A stretch of 64,000 bases of DNA from Fulvivirga lutea (GCF_017068455.1 NZ_CP070608.1:372001-436000), one strand, 5' to 3'. Shown: positions 1-10,200, numbered from the stretch's first letter. The notes: generated by a model from the sequence alone, not told the origin. Numbers and translations are program-made.

Positions 1-423
1 GTTAGACCAGCCATGGCCTTTGCAGTTAAACATTTTATTGTAGCGCTCATACACCTCATTATTATCGTGTGGCCAAAGTTTAGCTTCAGTCTGAGGATCC
101 ATAAATGGGTGAGCGGCTGTTGGCATTAATTGTGAGTTAAAACCTGCTAAAAGCGTATTAATGTCCTTTACATTCTTATGGAAATGTTCATTTAAGCCGA
201 CAAGATTTGGATTTGGCTCAGTACATTTCAGCTCAACTACGTGCATTACCAATTCGTTACACCAGGTTATTTCTCCCCGCTCTACATCACTCACATATTC
301 TCCTGTTACATTTTTAAAAAGCTCATCAGTAATTGGGTTCACTGATAAATCTTCTTTTTTGGCAATCATATATTCCAGCTCAATTCCATAAGCCTGGAAT
401 AAGTGTAATCTTTTAGTGCTCAT
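1..423 (-). CDS. GCS2-family carboxylate-amine ligase, partial (C-terminus beyond window)
   Basis: The first 141 residues of a glutamate-cysteine-ligase-like (GCS2, COG2170-type) enzyme are present; the rest lies beyond base 1. The N-terminus carries GIELEYMI, the glutamate/Mg-binding start of the GCS2 fold, and later LWPHDNNEVYERYN and CKGHGWSN, which are typical of this subfamily. GCS2 proteins join an amino acid to a carboxylate using ATP. Its ATG shares one base with the TAA of the ATP-grasp gene upstream (TAATG), so the two are translationally coupled and probably modify the same peptide or metabolite. True gamma-glutamylcysteine synthesis is unlikely, because the window carries bacillithiol genes and the neighbours are a peptide ligase and a peptidase. 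The family call is firm; the substrate is unknown. Confidence 0.85.
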   Translation of the reverse strand, partial: MSTKRLHLFQAYGIELEYMIAKKEDLSVNPITDELFKNVTGEYVSDVERGEITWCNELVMHVVELKCTEPNPNLVGLNEHFHKNVKDINTLLAGFNSQLMPTAAHPFMDPQTEAKLWPHDNNEVYERYNKMFNCKGHGWSN

Positions 424-1865
424 TACTCTTCAAGTCTTTCGATAAACGTTTCCATTATTTTGGTGTACAAAGCTCCTTTTAATACCTTATCCTCTACACC
501 TGCATCAATGTTTGGATTGTCATTGATTTCAATTACATAAAATTTTCCGTCATTCTCTTTTATATCAACGCCATACAAACCCTTGCCAATAAGTAAGGTA
601 GCCTTCAGAGCCATATCAATTAATGCTTTTGGAGCATCTTCTACTGCTAGTGTTTCACTCTTACCATCTTTAGGTTCATTAGCCTGTTTCCAGTTGATAA
701 TCTGCCAGTGGTTTTGTGCCATATAATATTTGCACACATACAACGGCTTGCCGTTCATAATACCCACCCGCCAATCGTAGGTAGTTGGCATAAATTGCTG
801 TGCAATTAGTAATTCAGATTTTTGAAAGAGCTCTTTCAAGGTGTCTTTTAGCTCAGATTCATTGGCTACTTTCTTCACTCCTTTTGAAAATGATCCATCA
901 GGCTGTTTTATTACAAGTGGATAACCAAAGTGACTTGGCACCACCGGAGCATCTTTTCTTATAATATAACTTTCCGGAACGGGTATTTTATTGGCTACCA
1001 ACAACTCATGTAAATACACTTTATTGGTACATCTTAAAATTGAACCGGGATCATCAAAAACAACCAACCCCTCTGCCTCTGCTTTTTTGGCAAAACGATA
1101 GGTATGATGGTTTACATTGGTAGTTTCCCTGATGAATAAAGCATCAAATTGTACCAGCTTACCAAAATCGTTTTTAGTGATTATTTCTGTGTTAAAGCCT
1201 AGCTTATCAGCTGCAGCAATAATTTTTTGTAATGCTTGCGGCCCGGATGGTGGATAGGGATCATCCGGATTTATCATTAACGCCAGGTCATATTTTTTTC
1301 GGCTATATTGCTTCCTTACAATACGTTTCCCTGTTATGTAAAAGTGTAGAGCTTCCTGAAGTTTATTAAAGGCACCGTCATTTAAATCTTTCAAATGCAA
1401 TGGTTTTAATGTATGAAGCTGCCATTTCTCTTTCTTTGAAAACGTTGCCTGAATAATTGGCACCTGAAACAGGTTGAATAATAGTATGCCCAGTTTAGAA
1501 AATTGGGTATCATCAACCTGTCCAAAGAAAATGTTAATGGAGATTTTAGCTTCAGTAACGCTCTTTAAACTATTTTGAATCAAGGCATCGAATTCTTCGG
1601 CATCATCTTTAATAAGTGAAGGGAAGCGGAAATCCTGAAGGGTTGTAATTTCTGGAATTACCTTGTGTGATCGTGCCTCAGCCAAAAGGGACACGTAGTA
1701 TCCCAAACTTTGGTATTGATGCGATCTGCATAAATTAACAATCTTAAATGCTCCTTTATCCTGATATTCCGGTTTGCTAAAATATTCTGAAGGTGAAATA
1801 ACTGTTGCGCCTTCAGCAGTAATTTTCCACTTTTCCGGATTTTCGGTTATAATGAGTTTAGGCAT
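423..1865 (-). CDS. RimK-like ATP-grasp ligase with RLAN-type N-terminal domain
   Basis: 480 residues. About 190 N-terminal residues form the alpha+beta domain usual in long RimK-like proteins (RLAN). A C-terminal ATP-grasp domain follows: a CTNKVYLHELL segment, then GYPLVIKQPDGSFSKGVKKV (nucleotide-binding loop and lysine), DWRVGIMNGKPLY, and EINDNPNIDAG with the Mg-binding Glu/Asn. RimK relatives add amino acids to protein or peptide carboxyl groups with ATP. The gene overlaps the upstream C39-like peptidase by 8 bases and the downstream GCS2-like ligase by 1 base, so the three form a tight operon. By analogy with published genome-context predictions for RLAN proteins, a role in peptide synthesis or tagging is likely; that is inference. 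No signal peptide, so cytoplasmic. Confidence 0.88.
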   Translation of the reverse strand: MPKLIITENPEKWKITAEGATVISPSEYFSKPEYQDKGAFKIVNLCRSHQYQSLGYYVSLLAEARSHKVIPEITTLQDFRFPSLIKDDAEEFDALIQNSLKSVTEAKISINIFFGQVDDTQFSKLGILLFNLFQVPIIQATFSKKEKWQLHTLKPLHLKDLNDGAFNKLQEALHFYITGKRIVRKQYSRKKYDLALMINPDDPYPPSGPQALQKIIAAADKLGFNTEIITKNDFGKLVQFDALFIRETTNVNHHTYRFAKKAEAEGLVVFDDPGSILRCTNKVYLHELLVANKIPVPESYIIRKDAPVVPSHFGYPLVIKQPDGSFSKGVKKVANESELKDTLKELFQKSELLIAQQFMPTTYDWRVGIMNGKPLYVCKYYMAQNHWQIINWKQANEPKDGKSETLAVEDAPKALIDMALKATLLIGKGLYGVDIKENDGKFYVIEINDNPNIDAGVEDKVLKGALYTKIMETFIERLEE

Positions 1866-2577
1866 AAATATTTTTTGGATGAATGATTAACAAGTTAGCA
1901 TCATAAGTCATAACTCCAAGCATAATGGAGTTAATCAACTTATGAAAAGATACTTTATAATATTGTTTTTCGCTTATTGGGTTGCTCTCTAATGGATCAG
2001 CTACAAATGCTTCTTTATGATCAAACCCGTTGATCACTACAAAATGCCCACTAGGGCTCCCTTTAATATCGTCAAATTGAATTTCAAAATCGCCTATTTC
2101 TCTTGGGCTTTCATAAAGAAATGTAGCGCTTAACCCCGTTAATACGGGCACTCCATTGCTCAAGAATGACTTTAGTAGTGATGGTGTTAGTTCTTCGAAT
2201 TTAATCTCACCACCATTACTCAGAAATTTTAAATAGGCCTTCGTAGCTGTTTTTAATTTCTTGGCTTTTGGTTTAGCTGCCAGTTGCAATTTTAACTTAG
2301 CACTAATATCAACATCCCCTTTAAACCATGAGGGATCAAAGGTCGACAAATTGTACGTATAGATAGTAACCTTGTAACCTCTTGACAATGCATGATTACC
2401 CAATAACACACCAAGTGTGCCACCAGACCTCAATTGCTTAACTTCAGAAATTACATCCGTTAAGGAAATATCATCGCCAAAATAATTATAAACAGCCTGC
2501 AAACAAGTTGGCCCACAGGTAACATCGTCTGGCTGCTTTTTTATATTGAGCGATAATGGATTTGCCGTATCTAACAT
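1858..2577 (-). CDS. C39-like papain-fold cysteine peptidase
   Basis: 239 residues, first gene of the three-gene operon. The N-terminus has DDVTCGPTCLQAVYNYFGDD, the catalytic-cysteine motif of C39/papain-like peptidases. A later GHFVVINGFD supplies the histidine and ADPL the aspartate that complete the site. There is no transmembrane or ABC domain, so it is not a bacteriocin exporter. No GNAT domain is fused, although such fusions are known among peptidases found with RLAN ATP-grasp enzymes. It probably trims or transfers the peptide made by the two ligases downstream. Catalytic residues look intact. The operon is divergent from the ECF sigma factor, with about 58 bases between starts. Confidence 0.82.
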   Translation of the reverse strand: MLDTANPLSLNIKKQPDDVTCGPTCLQAVYNYFGDDISLTDVISEVKQLRSGGTLGVLLGNHALSRGYKVTIYTYNLSTFDPSWFKGDVDISAKLKLQLAAKPKAKKLKTATKAYLKFLSNGGEIKFEELTPSLLKSFLSNGVPVLTGLSATFLYESPREIGDFEIQFDDIKGSPSGHFVVINGFDHKEAFVADPLESNPISEKQYYKVSFHKLINSIMLGVMTYDANLLIIHPKNIYA

Positions 2578-2635
2578 TAATTTTTATTAACTTTTCGTAT
2601 TAAGTTAGACGCAGCATACTAGAAAAGTCACATTG

Positions 2636-3199
2636 ATGATTGACAAGAATTTAAGTGATGAGGAAATTATTTCTGTCCTTCAAAAAGAAGGAAATAACCG
2701 TTATTTCACCCTTCTTTCTGAAAGATATGAAGCCAGTATTATTAAAAAATGTAAGTCTTATGTGAAGGATGAAGATACTGCCGAGGATTTATGTCAGGAA
2801 ATACTATTGAAGGTGTTCCTTAAGCTAAAAGGTTTTCATGGCAATGCTAAATTTTCCACATGGCTATTCTCCATTATCCATAATACTTGTATCGATTACC
2901 TCAGAAAGGACAAGAAAAATGTATCTAAAGTTATTACCGATAAAATGGTGGATGAATTAGCAGACCTCATTGAAGGTGTAGATGAGGTTCCGGAAGAACT
3001 CTCGGAACAAATTCTCACTGAATTAATGGAGCATATTTCTGCCGAAGATAAGTTGTTACTCCTTTTAAAGTACAAGGAAAAACATTCAATTAAAGACATT
3101 CAGCTGAGTCTTCAGCTATCTGAAAGCGCCATTAAAATGCGTTTAAAAAGAGCTAAAGACAAAATCAATAATTTATACCTTCAGCAACAAAAAAGGTGA
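2636..3199 (+). CDS. ECF-type RNA polymerase sigma factor
   Basis: 187 residues from ATG at 2636; a TTG three bases upstream gives a one-residue extension with no advantage. Sigma region 2 runs over roughly residues 20-90 (ERYEASIIKKCKSYV, AEDLCQEILLKVFLKL, FSTWLFSIIHNTCIDYLRK). Sigma region 4 is at about 135-180, with the helix-turn-helix SIKDIQLSLQLSESAIKMR. These are standard for extracytoplasmic-function sigma factors. No FecR-like or zinc-binding anti-sigma gene follows; the next gene is convergent. Its target promoters are unknown. It lies head to head with the peptidase/ATP-grasp operon, which it might control (inference). The stop codon is inside the stem of a terminator hairpin. Confidence 0.92.
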   Translation: MIDKNLSDEEIISVLQKEGNNRYFTLLSERYEASIIKKCKSYVKDEDTAEDLCQEILLKVFLKLKGFHGNAKFSTWLFSIIHNTCIDYLRKDKKNVSKVITDKMVDELADLIEGVDEVPEELSEQILTELMEHISAEDKLLLLLKYKEKHSIKDIQLSLQLSESAIKMRLKRAKDKINNLYLQQQKR

Positions 3200-3217
3200 A
3201 GTTTCCTTCACCCTTTT
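3191..3217. terminator. Bidirectional intrinsic terminator between sigma factor and lipoprotein genes
   Basis: GGTGAAG (3195-3201) pairs with CTTCACC (3206-3212) around a four-base loop. An A run precedes the stem and CTTTT follows, so it can end transcription on both strands. The sigma-factor stop codon TGA lies in the left arm. Confidence 0.7.
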
Positions 3218-3218
3218 C

Positions 3219-3965
3219 TTATTTACTTTGAGCTTTTATTTCTTTTATTTTATCGGTTGCTTGAGTAATACCCATTTTTTCAGCTTGTTCAAAATAGGTA
3301 AGTGCCTCATTCAGTGTAGCTTGTTTCTTTCTTGGTGCCAATTTTGTACGGGTAGCCGCTAAATAGTAGGCTTCACCTTTAGCAAAATAAGCTTCTGCCT
3401 GGGTTAATTCAGCTTGTTTTACAAGTTCTTGAACTTTAGCCTCAATTAATGCCAATTCTTGTTGCTTAGTTTCGATAAGCTGGTTTTTCTCTATTATTTC
3501 CAGGTTTTGAAGATCCACCTTAGAAATTAAGCCCTGATTATCTTCTTGGTATTGGGCTACCAGCATATTCAATTTTACAATGTCACTCGCTTTCTCTGCT
3601 ATCTCCTTCTCGTACTTTTTAATTATTGAAGCATACGTTGAATTCACTTTAGACAAGTCTTTTATTTTTTTACCCGCTAACTGGATACTGTTTTGAATAT
3701 CCTGCATCTTCCTTTCATAATCGTCAGAATTAATACCTGTCTCCAAATTGATGCTTAACGCGAACTTATCTTTTTCAATCTGATCAATAATTTTAGTGAT
3801 TGCCACTAGCTTATCAGAAACTAGTTTGTCATTTTCAATCTGAATTTTCAGTGAATCCAGTTCAGATAGTAATTGAGCATTTTCATTTTTTAAATCATCA
3901 TTACACGAAAAAGCAGCAACTGCTACTAAAAGTGCTATAATAGTTTGTTTCATTCTTTTATTCAT
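3219..3965 (-). CDS. Coiled-coil lipoprotein with C-terminal TPR-like segment
   Basis: 248 residues. The N-terminal signal peptide ends in a lipobox (AAFSC, Cys21), so the protein is predicted to be lipid-anchored in the envelope. A long heptad-rich helical region runs over about residues 25-190 (KNENAQLLSELDSLKIQIE and similar stretches). The end, about 190-245, looks like a short TPR/Sel1-like pair of helices (AYFAKGEAYYLAATRTK, LNEALTYFEQAEKMG). An ATG four codons in would also serve as start. I do not recognise a function. It is transcribed alone, convergent to the sigma factor across a shared terminator and upstream of nothing obvious. Confidence 0.72.
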   Translation of the reverse strand: MNKRMKQTIIALLVAVAAFSCNDDLKNENAQLLSELDSLKIQIENDKLVSDKLVAITKIIDQIEKDKFALSINLETGINSDDYERKMQDIQNSIQLAGKKIKDLSKVNSTYASIIKKYEKEIAEKASDIVKLNMLVAQYQEDNQGLISKVDLQNLEIIEKNQLIETKQQELALIEAKVQELVKQAELTQAEAYFAKGEAYYLAATRTKLAPRKKQATLNEALTYFEQAEKMGITQATDKIKEIKAQSK

Positions 3966-4018
3966 TTTACCATCTGACGATAAAAATCACTAAAAGTCAC
4001 TTAAGAAATGAAAAATAA

Positions 4019-4993
4019 TTATTCGATATAAGATTCCAGGATAAGGCTTTCCGTGGATGGTGATAATGAAACTGATTTGAAAACGGCCGGCAACAAATAA
4101 ACATCACCTCGCTTCATAGTGACTTTAAGATTTTCTGTTGAAAGTACTACTTCACCTCCCAGGCAGACATAAATTATGAAGCTATCAAGGTTGCTATAAT
4201 CACGTATTATAGATGTATCAAATTTTAAGTTATTGGCTGTAAAGTGCTCACACCTGGCAAGATTTGCCAATTGATTTAATTCAGAATTATAATTGGTTTT
4301 ACCGTTAAGTGTAGGCTCAAAATTTAAAACCTCTAATGCCTCTTCTATATGTAATTCGCGCTTTTCACCGTTAAGGTCTTTACGGTTAAAGTCATATATT
4401 CTGTAAGTAATATCTGAAGATTGCTGTATTTCAGCGATGACCATTCCACCTCCCACATTATGTATTCTGCCCGCTGGCATAAAATATACATCACCAGCTT
4501 CAACCTGCTCGCTATTCAGTATATCTTCTATTTTACCTTGTTCAAGGTGGTTACAAAATTCCTCCTTGGTAACTTTTTTATTGAATCCTGAAATTAAATG
4601 AGCTCCTTCCTCTGCATGGAGAATATACCAAAGCTCCGTTTTGCCGTGGGAATTATATTTTTTTGCCTGCTCTTCATTGGGGTGAACCTGTACCGAAAGA
4701 TCTCTGTTGGCATCGATAAATTTTACGAGTAATGGAAATTCATCTCCATACTTCGCAAAAACCTTATCCCCTAATATTTTACCCTTATAATCTTGAATTA
4801 ACTTTTTTAGTGACTGGCCTTTGAGGGGGCCATCTGCAACCTCTGAAACATCTCCTTTAACACAAGAAAGCTCCCAGGTCTCCCCGCAGCTATCTGAAGA
4901 AGTTTCCTTGCCCAGCATATCGTGTAGGCGCGTTCCTCCCCAGATCTTGTCTTTGGGAATAGTCTTAAATTTTAAAGGGTAAAGTTGCTCCAC
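4019..4993 (-). CDS. manA: Mannose-6-phosphate isomerase, class I
   Basis: 324 residues, full length for the short bacterial ManA form. The protein interconverts fructose-6-phosphate and mannose-6-phosphate, feeding GDP-mannose and surface-glycan synthesis. The cupin fold shows the zinc-ligand segments QVHPNEEQA (Gln102, His104) and the Glu of KTELWYI (about 120), then the conserved GRIHNVGGG (His near 180) and QQSSDITYRIYDF. The N-terminal PLKFKTIPKDKIWGGTRL is typical of Bacteroidota ManA. Cytoplasmic and monocistronic. No other mannose genes are adjacent. Confidence 0.93.
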   Translation of the reverse strand: MEQLYPLKFKTIPKDKIWGGTRLHDMLGKETSSDSCGETWELSCVKGDVSEVADGPLKGQSLKKLIQDYKGKILGDKVFAKYGDEFPLLVKFIDANRDLSVQVHPNEEQAKKYNSHGKTELWYILHAEEGAHLISGFNKKVTKEEFCNHLEQGKIEDILNSEQVEAGDVYFMPAGRIHNVGGGMVIAEIQQSSDITYRIYDFNRKDLNGEKRELHIEEALEVLNFEPTLNGKTNYNSELNQLANLARCEHFTANNLKFDTSIIRDYSNLDSFIIYVCLGGEVVLSTENLKVTMKRGDVYLLPAVFKSVSLSPSTESLILESYIE

Positions 4994-5153
4994 TAGCGTT
5001 TGCTCGTCTCAAAAAAGTATCACGAAGATTCAAATTTGTTTGAAATAAGGATAACTTCAAAGAAAATTGTCTTCGAGATGGCAATATTAATGATAAAATA
5101 AACCTGCCACTTCTCAATGCGTAAAGCTACTCATCAAATTAATTCTAATTGAT

Positions 5154-5885
5154 ATGAAACACTGGTTTTTATTTGCTTTAACTGTCCTTTATGCGTGTAA
5201 TGATAGTCATAATGCGCAGCAAATTGTTGATGCTACTATTTTGGCATCAGGATCAAACAAACTCAGTAACTCTAAAGTAGAGTTTATTTTCAGGGATAAA
5301 GAATACGGTGTTGAACAAAAAGGAGGCACGTATGAAATGGTAAGGCTGTGGGAAAATGAAGCAGGCGAGGTGGTGAGAGATGAGGTAACTAATGAAGGAT
5401 TTAAAAGGGAAGTCAACGGACAAAAAGTAGAAGTAGCTGATAGCATGGCTTTTAAATACACGAATTCCATCAATTCGGTTATCTATTTTGCTCTATTGCC
5501 TTATCGATTGAACGACCAAGCAGTGAATAAAGAATATTTAGGTAAAGAGTCCATCAAAAACAATGAATATCACAAAGTTCAAGTAACATTTAACGAAGAA
5601 GGTGGTGGCAAAGACCATGACGATGTTTTTATCTACTGGATAAATACTGACACTAATTTCATTGATTATTTAGCATACAGCTACAAAGTTGACGGTGGTG
5701 GGATGAGATTCAGAGAATCGTATAATCCTCGCGTGGTTAACGGAGTTCGATTTGTTGATTATGTGAATTATGAGCCTGAAGATAAAAATCAAGAATTAGA
5801 AAGCATAGGACAGGCATTTAACGACAACAAATTAAAGGAACTGTCAAAAATTGTTCTTGCCAATGTACTGGTTGAAACTTATTGA
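5154..5885 (+). CDS. Small lipoprotein, DUF6503-like
   Basis: 243 residues. The N-terminus has a short hydrophobic stretch ending LTVLYAC, a lipobox-like site with Cys15, so envelope location is likely. The body is rich in beta strands; the segment FIYWINTDTNFIDYLAYSY followed by GGGMRFRESYNPRVVNGVRF resembles the DUF6503 family of Bacteroidota lipoproteins (LolA-like fold expected). That assignment is from memory and should be tested. Function unknown. The gene converges on the Nramp homologue and the two overlap by 7 bases at their stops. Confidence 0.7.
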   Translation: MKHWFLFALTVLYACNDSHNAQQIVDATILASGSNKLSNSKVEFIFRDKEYGVEQKGGTYEMVRLWENEAGEVVRDEVTNEGFKREVNGQKVEVADSMAFKYTNSINSVIYFALLPYRLNDQAVNKEYLGKESIKNNEYHKVQVTFNEEGGGKDHDDVFIYWINTDTNFIDYLAYSYKVDGGGMRFRESYNPRVVNGVRFVDYVNYEPEDKNQELESIGQAFNDNKLKELSKIVLANVLVETY

Positions 5886-7159
5886 GTTTTCAATTGCTTT
5901 AACCTGATTATAAGGTACATAACCAGAAGAAGTGCAATACACTGACTTGCTATTATGAGCTGAGTACTTGTAAGCATAACAGAAGGCCATATTTTAATCA
6001 TTGCCCCATGTAGGCCTCTGAACCCTATTACTGTTACCACATCAATTATCAATAGTGATACTATGTTCGACCAATTCGAATTCAAATATTTAGTATCTAT
6101 CAACTTCTTGTTATTAGCGATCAAGAATAGAATACTTACCAGTGCCGGTAGAATAAGACCATTAAAAGCCTGTGCAGCAATAATAATTGGTATGGGCTGA
6201 AAGTCAAGTAATCCGAAAATTAAGCCACTGATGAGAATAACCTGCCATACTCTTACATATATAACAGTGCTATCCTTGCTGCCCTTATAAACACTTTTGG
6301 CAATTAATGCAGCTGCTACAGGAGAAGTGATTGAAGAAGTTAGGCCAGCCGCAAAAAGGCCAAAACCCATTAAATAATAAGCCCAATTCCCCCAGGTGGA
6401 GCCAAGATAGTTAGCCAAGTCAAGAAAAGTAACTCTACCATTCATGTTAGTAGCAATAATTAAAATGGCGATTGAAATCAAACCTCCAAGAACCACAGAA
6501 ATTGTTAAACCAAATCGCATATCTGCCATAGTCCGTCCTTCACCAATGCCGCTACCAAGAAAAATATTATAGGGAACAATGGTCGTTCCAATCAAACCAA
6601 TTACTAACCAAGATGAGCCCTCGGGTATGCTGGGAATTAAACTATGAACAAGAACTTGCTGCATAGAAAATTCAGTGGTAAATGCCATGAACAAAAAGAA
6701 AATACCCATGAGTGCCACTAAATAGCCAAGCCATTTCAGCAATTTGTCAAAACTATTGGCTGAGATAAGAATAAATATGATTAACCCTAACAGTAGTATT
6801 ACCCACTTTTTATCAATAGTAAAAATTAGACTAATTCCGCTCACAGCGCCTAAAATGTTGCCAGCCTGATAAGCCAGACAACCTGTTATTACCATCAAGC
6901 CTATTGCATAAACAATCAATCGGTTACTAAACAGGTCAGAAATTAAATTCCCCAGTGGTCTCCCAGAGCTTATTGTTACCCTGGCTGACATCTCTTGAAT
7001 AACTAAACAGGCAATAGTGGACAAAACGAGAGGCCAAATTAATTGCAACCCATATTGTGATCCTGCAGATGTAGCTGTCGCCAAAGTGCCCGGTCCGATA
7101 AAAGCAGCGGAAATAACTGACCAAATGAGAATAGATGTAAGCCTTTTTCTTAACTGCAT
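5879..7159 (-). CDS. Nramp-family transporter homologue with altered metal-binding motifs
   Basis: 426 residues with about 11 hydrophobic segments. TM1 (about 12-35) reads FIGPGTLATATSAGSQYG, clearly aligned with the Nramp signature in which DPGN coordinates the metal. Here Asp is Gly22 and Asn is Thr25. In TM6 the usual MPHN is VPYN (195-198), so the metal-binding Met is Val. The fold and surrounding residues are those of the Nramp/APC family, but three side chains that bind Mn/Fe in characterised members are missing or changed. It may carry another ion or solute. Divergent from the WD40-caspase gene and overlapping the upstream-facing lipoprotein gene by 7 bases at the 3' end. Confidence 0.85.
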   Translation of the reverse strand: MQLRKRLTSILIWSVISAAFIGPGTLATATSAGSQYGLQLIWPLVLSTIACLVIQEMSARVTISSGRPLGNLISDLFSNRLIVYAIGLMVITGCLAYQAGNILGAVSGISLIFTIDKKWVILLLGLIIFILISANSFDKLLKWLGYLVALMGIFFLFMAFTTEFSMQQVLVHSLIPSIPEGSSWLVIGLIGTTIVPYNIFLGSGIGEGRTMADMRFGLTISVVLGGLISIAILIIATNMNGRVTFLDLANYLGSTWGNWAYYLMGFGLFAAGLTSSITSPVAAALIAKSVYKGSKDSTVIYVRVWQVILISGLIFGLLDFQPIPIIIAAQAFNGLILPALVSILFLIANNKKLIDTKYLNSNWSNIVSLLIIDVVTVIGFRGLHGAMIKIWPSVMLTSTQLIIASQCIALLLVMYLIIRLKQLKTQ

Positions 7160-7272
7160 AGTGTATTAAAAGTCATGATCTACAAGGCTTTAGGGTTACA
7201 ATAAGCCTTTTCAAAGTACTTAAAAATAACTAGATTTACTTATCATCCCCATAGAAGACTAAACCAACTGTC

Positions 7273-10200
7273 ATGAATATAAAATCAGTTTTAAGAAATA
7301 TACTTATAGTATGGCTGGCTTTCACATCAATTGATTCCTTCAGTAAATCAGGTGTGCCAAGAATTGTTATTAATTCAGGGGGCCACTCGGGGAAAATCTT
7401 CAACATTCTCTTTACTCCAAATGGTGAGCAGATAATATCGGTTTCAGAAGATAAAACCATTCGTGTTTGGGATGCACGTACGGGTGAGTTGGTTAAAAAG
7501 TTTGAATCGGAAATTGGCAAAGGCCCTGAAGGTATGTTATATGCCTCAGCCATTAGTCCTGATGGAAAGTATTTAGCTGCGGCCGGATATCCCGTTGCTA
7601 CGGAAGAAAGTAACCACATTATTTTAGTGGATATTGAAAAAGGTGTACAGGTAGGTACAGCCAAAGGCCACAGTAATGTAATCAACTCTCTGGATTTTAC
7701 CGGGAGCGGCAAGTATTTGGCGAGTGGCAGTGATGATGGCACCATTAAAATTTGGGAAGTGGCCGAATCACATGACATGAAGGAGGTAACTACTTTACCT
7801 GTGGGTCAGCGTGTAACTAACATTTCATTTAATGATAAAACACAGTCATTAGCTGTAGCTTCCGACCAACGCAATGTGCTAGTTTTCGATTTGGACAAGT
7901 TGGATCAGGGAACTACTAAATTCTCACCGAGAGAACTTAAAAAACATAAAGATATAATCAACAAAGTGGCCTATTCACCAGACGGCAGTTACATAGCCTC
8001 GGCCAGTTTGGATAACGCGCTTATCTTGTGGAAGCCTGATGGTACGGTTGTAAAAGAGTTTGATGGCATTAAAAACGTCATTAATGCACTAACCTTTTCT
8101 CATGACAGTAAAATTCTTGTAGCTATGGATATTCTCGGAAAGGGAACGAGTTATTCCATACCAAGTGGAAATAAATTCGCTGATTTCAATGGTCATGACA
8201 ATACTGTATTTAGTGCCGACTTCTCACCAGAATCTGCTACAGGTAACTATTTGGTAGCAACAGCAGGTGGTAATAACAATGTTATCTATGTGTGGAATCC
8301 GATCAACGGCAGAAGTCAACAAACTATTAAAGGACATGGCTCAACTATTTGGGATCTAACTTTTGGTGAAGGCCTGCAGCTCTACATAGCAAATGAGCAA
8401 TCTAAAAGCGAAAAAATTAGGCACCAATTCCGATTCGATTTTGCCACATTTGGAATTACGGCAAACCCAGGCAGGCCTGACGACAACTTTCTGGAAGAGG
8501 CCAATAAACAAGTAAGGCAAACCGGAATATATACCATAGATCTTGGAAGAGGAAATAGCATTGCAAACAATGAGTTTGAAGATGGAAGAATATTAGACTA
8601 TCAGGTAATGTCTAATGGACACGTAATTGTTGGTAGCGATTTTTCTTTGAAGGAATATAGTGGTACCGGTGAGATGATTAAGGAATACCTTGGCCATACT
8701 GCCGGAGTGAGAACCGTAACAGTAACTAGAGATGGGAAATATATGGTTTCGGGTAGTGAAGATCAGACCATTCGTATTTGGAAACTGAGCGACAAAGGCG
8801 AGCTACCTAGCATGCGCGATATTTTTGAAGCGGCAGAGTGGCAGGAATATTTTACTTCACTCGATGTAGATACACTCACTTATCAACCAACAGAAGAAGC
8901 CTGGCAAGGTGTAATCAGTTATTTAAGAAATGTGGGTGATAAAACGTATCGCGACATTGAAGAGGTGCATGCAAGCCTGGGTGCTACGGTGCTTCCTTTT
9001 GCCAATATGTTCGTTTCAGACGAAGGGGAATGGATTGTTTGGACTCCTTCAGGATATTTTAGCTGTAGTTCAGATGGTGGGCAGTACTTTGGCTGGCATG
9101 TCAATCAGGGCATTGAAAAATTAGCAGAATTTTATACCGCAGAGCAATATTTCGATATCCTCTTCAGACCAGAAATGCTTGTTAAAAGCATGGATCAGGG
9201 TAGAAGAGTTATCGATATTCTGCGTGGAGAAGGTGAAACTATTTTTGACCTAACTAAACTGAACAGACCATCAGCGGCCTTTTTTAATATTAATAATCTG
9301 GCCTTTGGAGAATTTAAACAGCTCGATTATCACGATGGTAAATACGAAACAGAGAGTAAAACATTAGAGCTGGAAGCTGATATTTATGATGGCGGTGGCG
9401 GTATCAAAGAAGTAAATATCTATCAGAATAATAAGCTTATTATTATTGATGATGAGTTTGATAAAGTGGGGACTGAGGGTAAGCAAATGAAGAGAATGTA
9501 TCATGTAAACCTCACCAACGGCCAGAATGATTTTAAGATAGTTACCAAAAACTTCCAAAATATTGAATCTCGTGGCGACCATCTGAAAATAAAGTATGTA
9601 GGCGAAATTATGGCTACTACCAACCTGCATATACTGTCAGTAGGTATTAATAAATATAAGAACCCGGCATATAATTTAAATTATGCACAGCCTGATGCTA
9701 AGTCGTTTACCGATAAAATCATCACCAACGGAAGTAAGATGTTCCGTTCTATTCGTAAGACAGAGATTTACGATACGGAGGCAACCAAAGAAAATATTAT
9801 CAAAGGCTTTGAGTCTATCATTGCCACCGCCAAGCCGGAAGATGTGTTTGTATTCTATTATGCAGGACACGGTACATTAGATGAAGACAATAATAATGAA
9901 TACTACTTGGTGCCTACTAACATTACTAAACTGTATGGTGACCCTGAACAACTGCAAGAAAAAGGTATTTCTGCTTCTGAATTGAAAACTTATTTAGCGC
10001 AGGTTAAATCTCAGAAACAGTTGATTCTCATGGATGCTTGTCATTCAGGTGGTGCACTGAAATCTATTAATGTTCGTGCCGCTGCATCTGAAGAAAAGGC
10101 CATTGTACAATTGGCAAGGGCTTCTGGAGTTGTAATGATAGCCTCTAGTGGTACCCAACAATTTGCTTCTGAGTTTGAAGTACTACAGCATGGCGTATTT

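Noticed and set aside
161-391. 76-codon open frame on plus strand
   Set aside because: It lies antisense to the well-supported GCS2-like gene.
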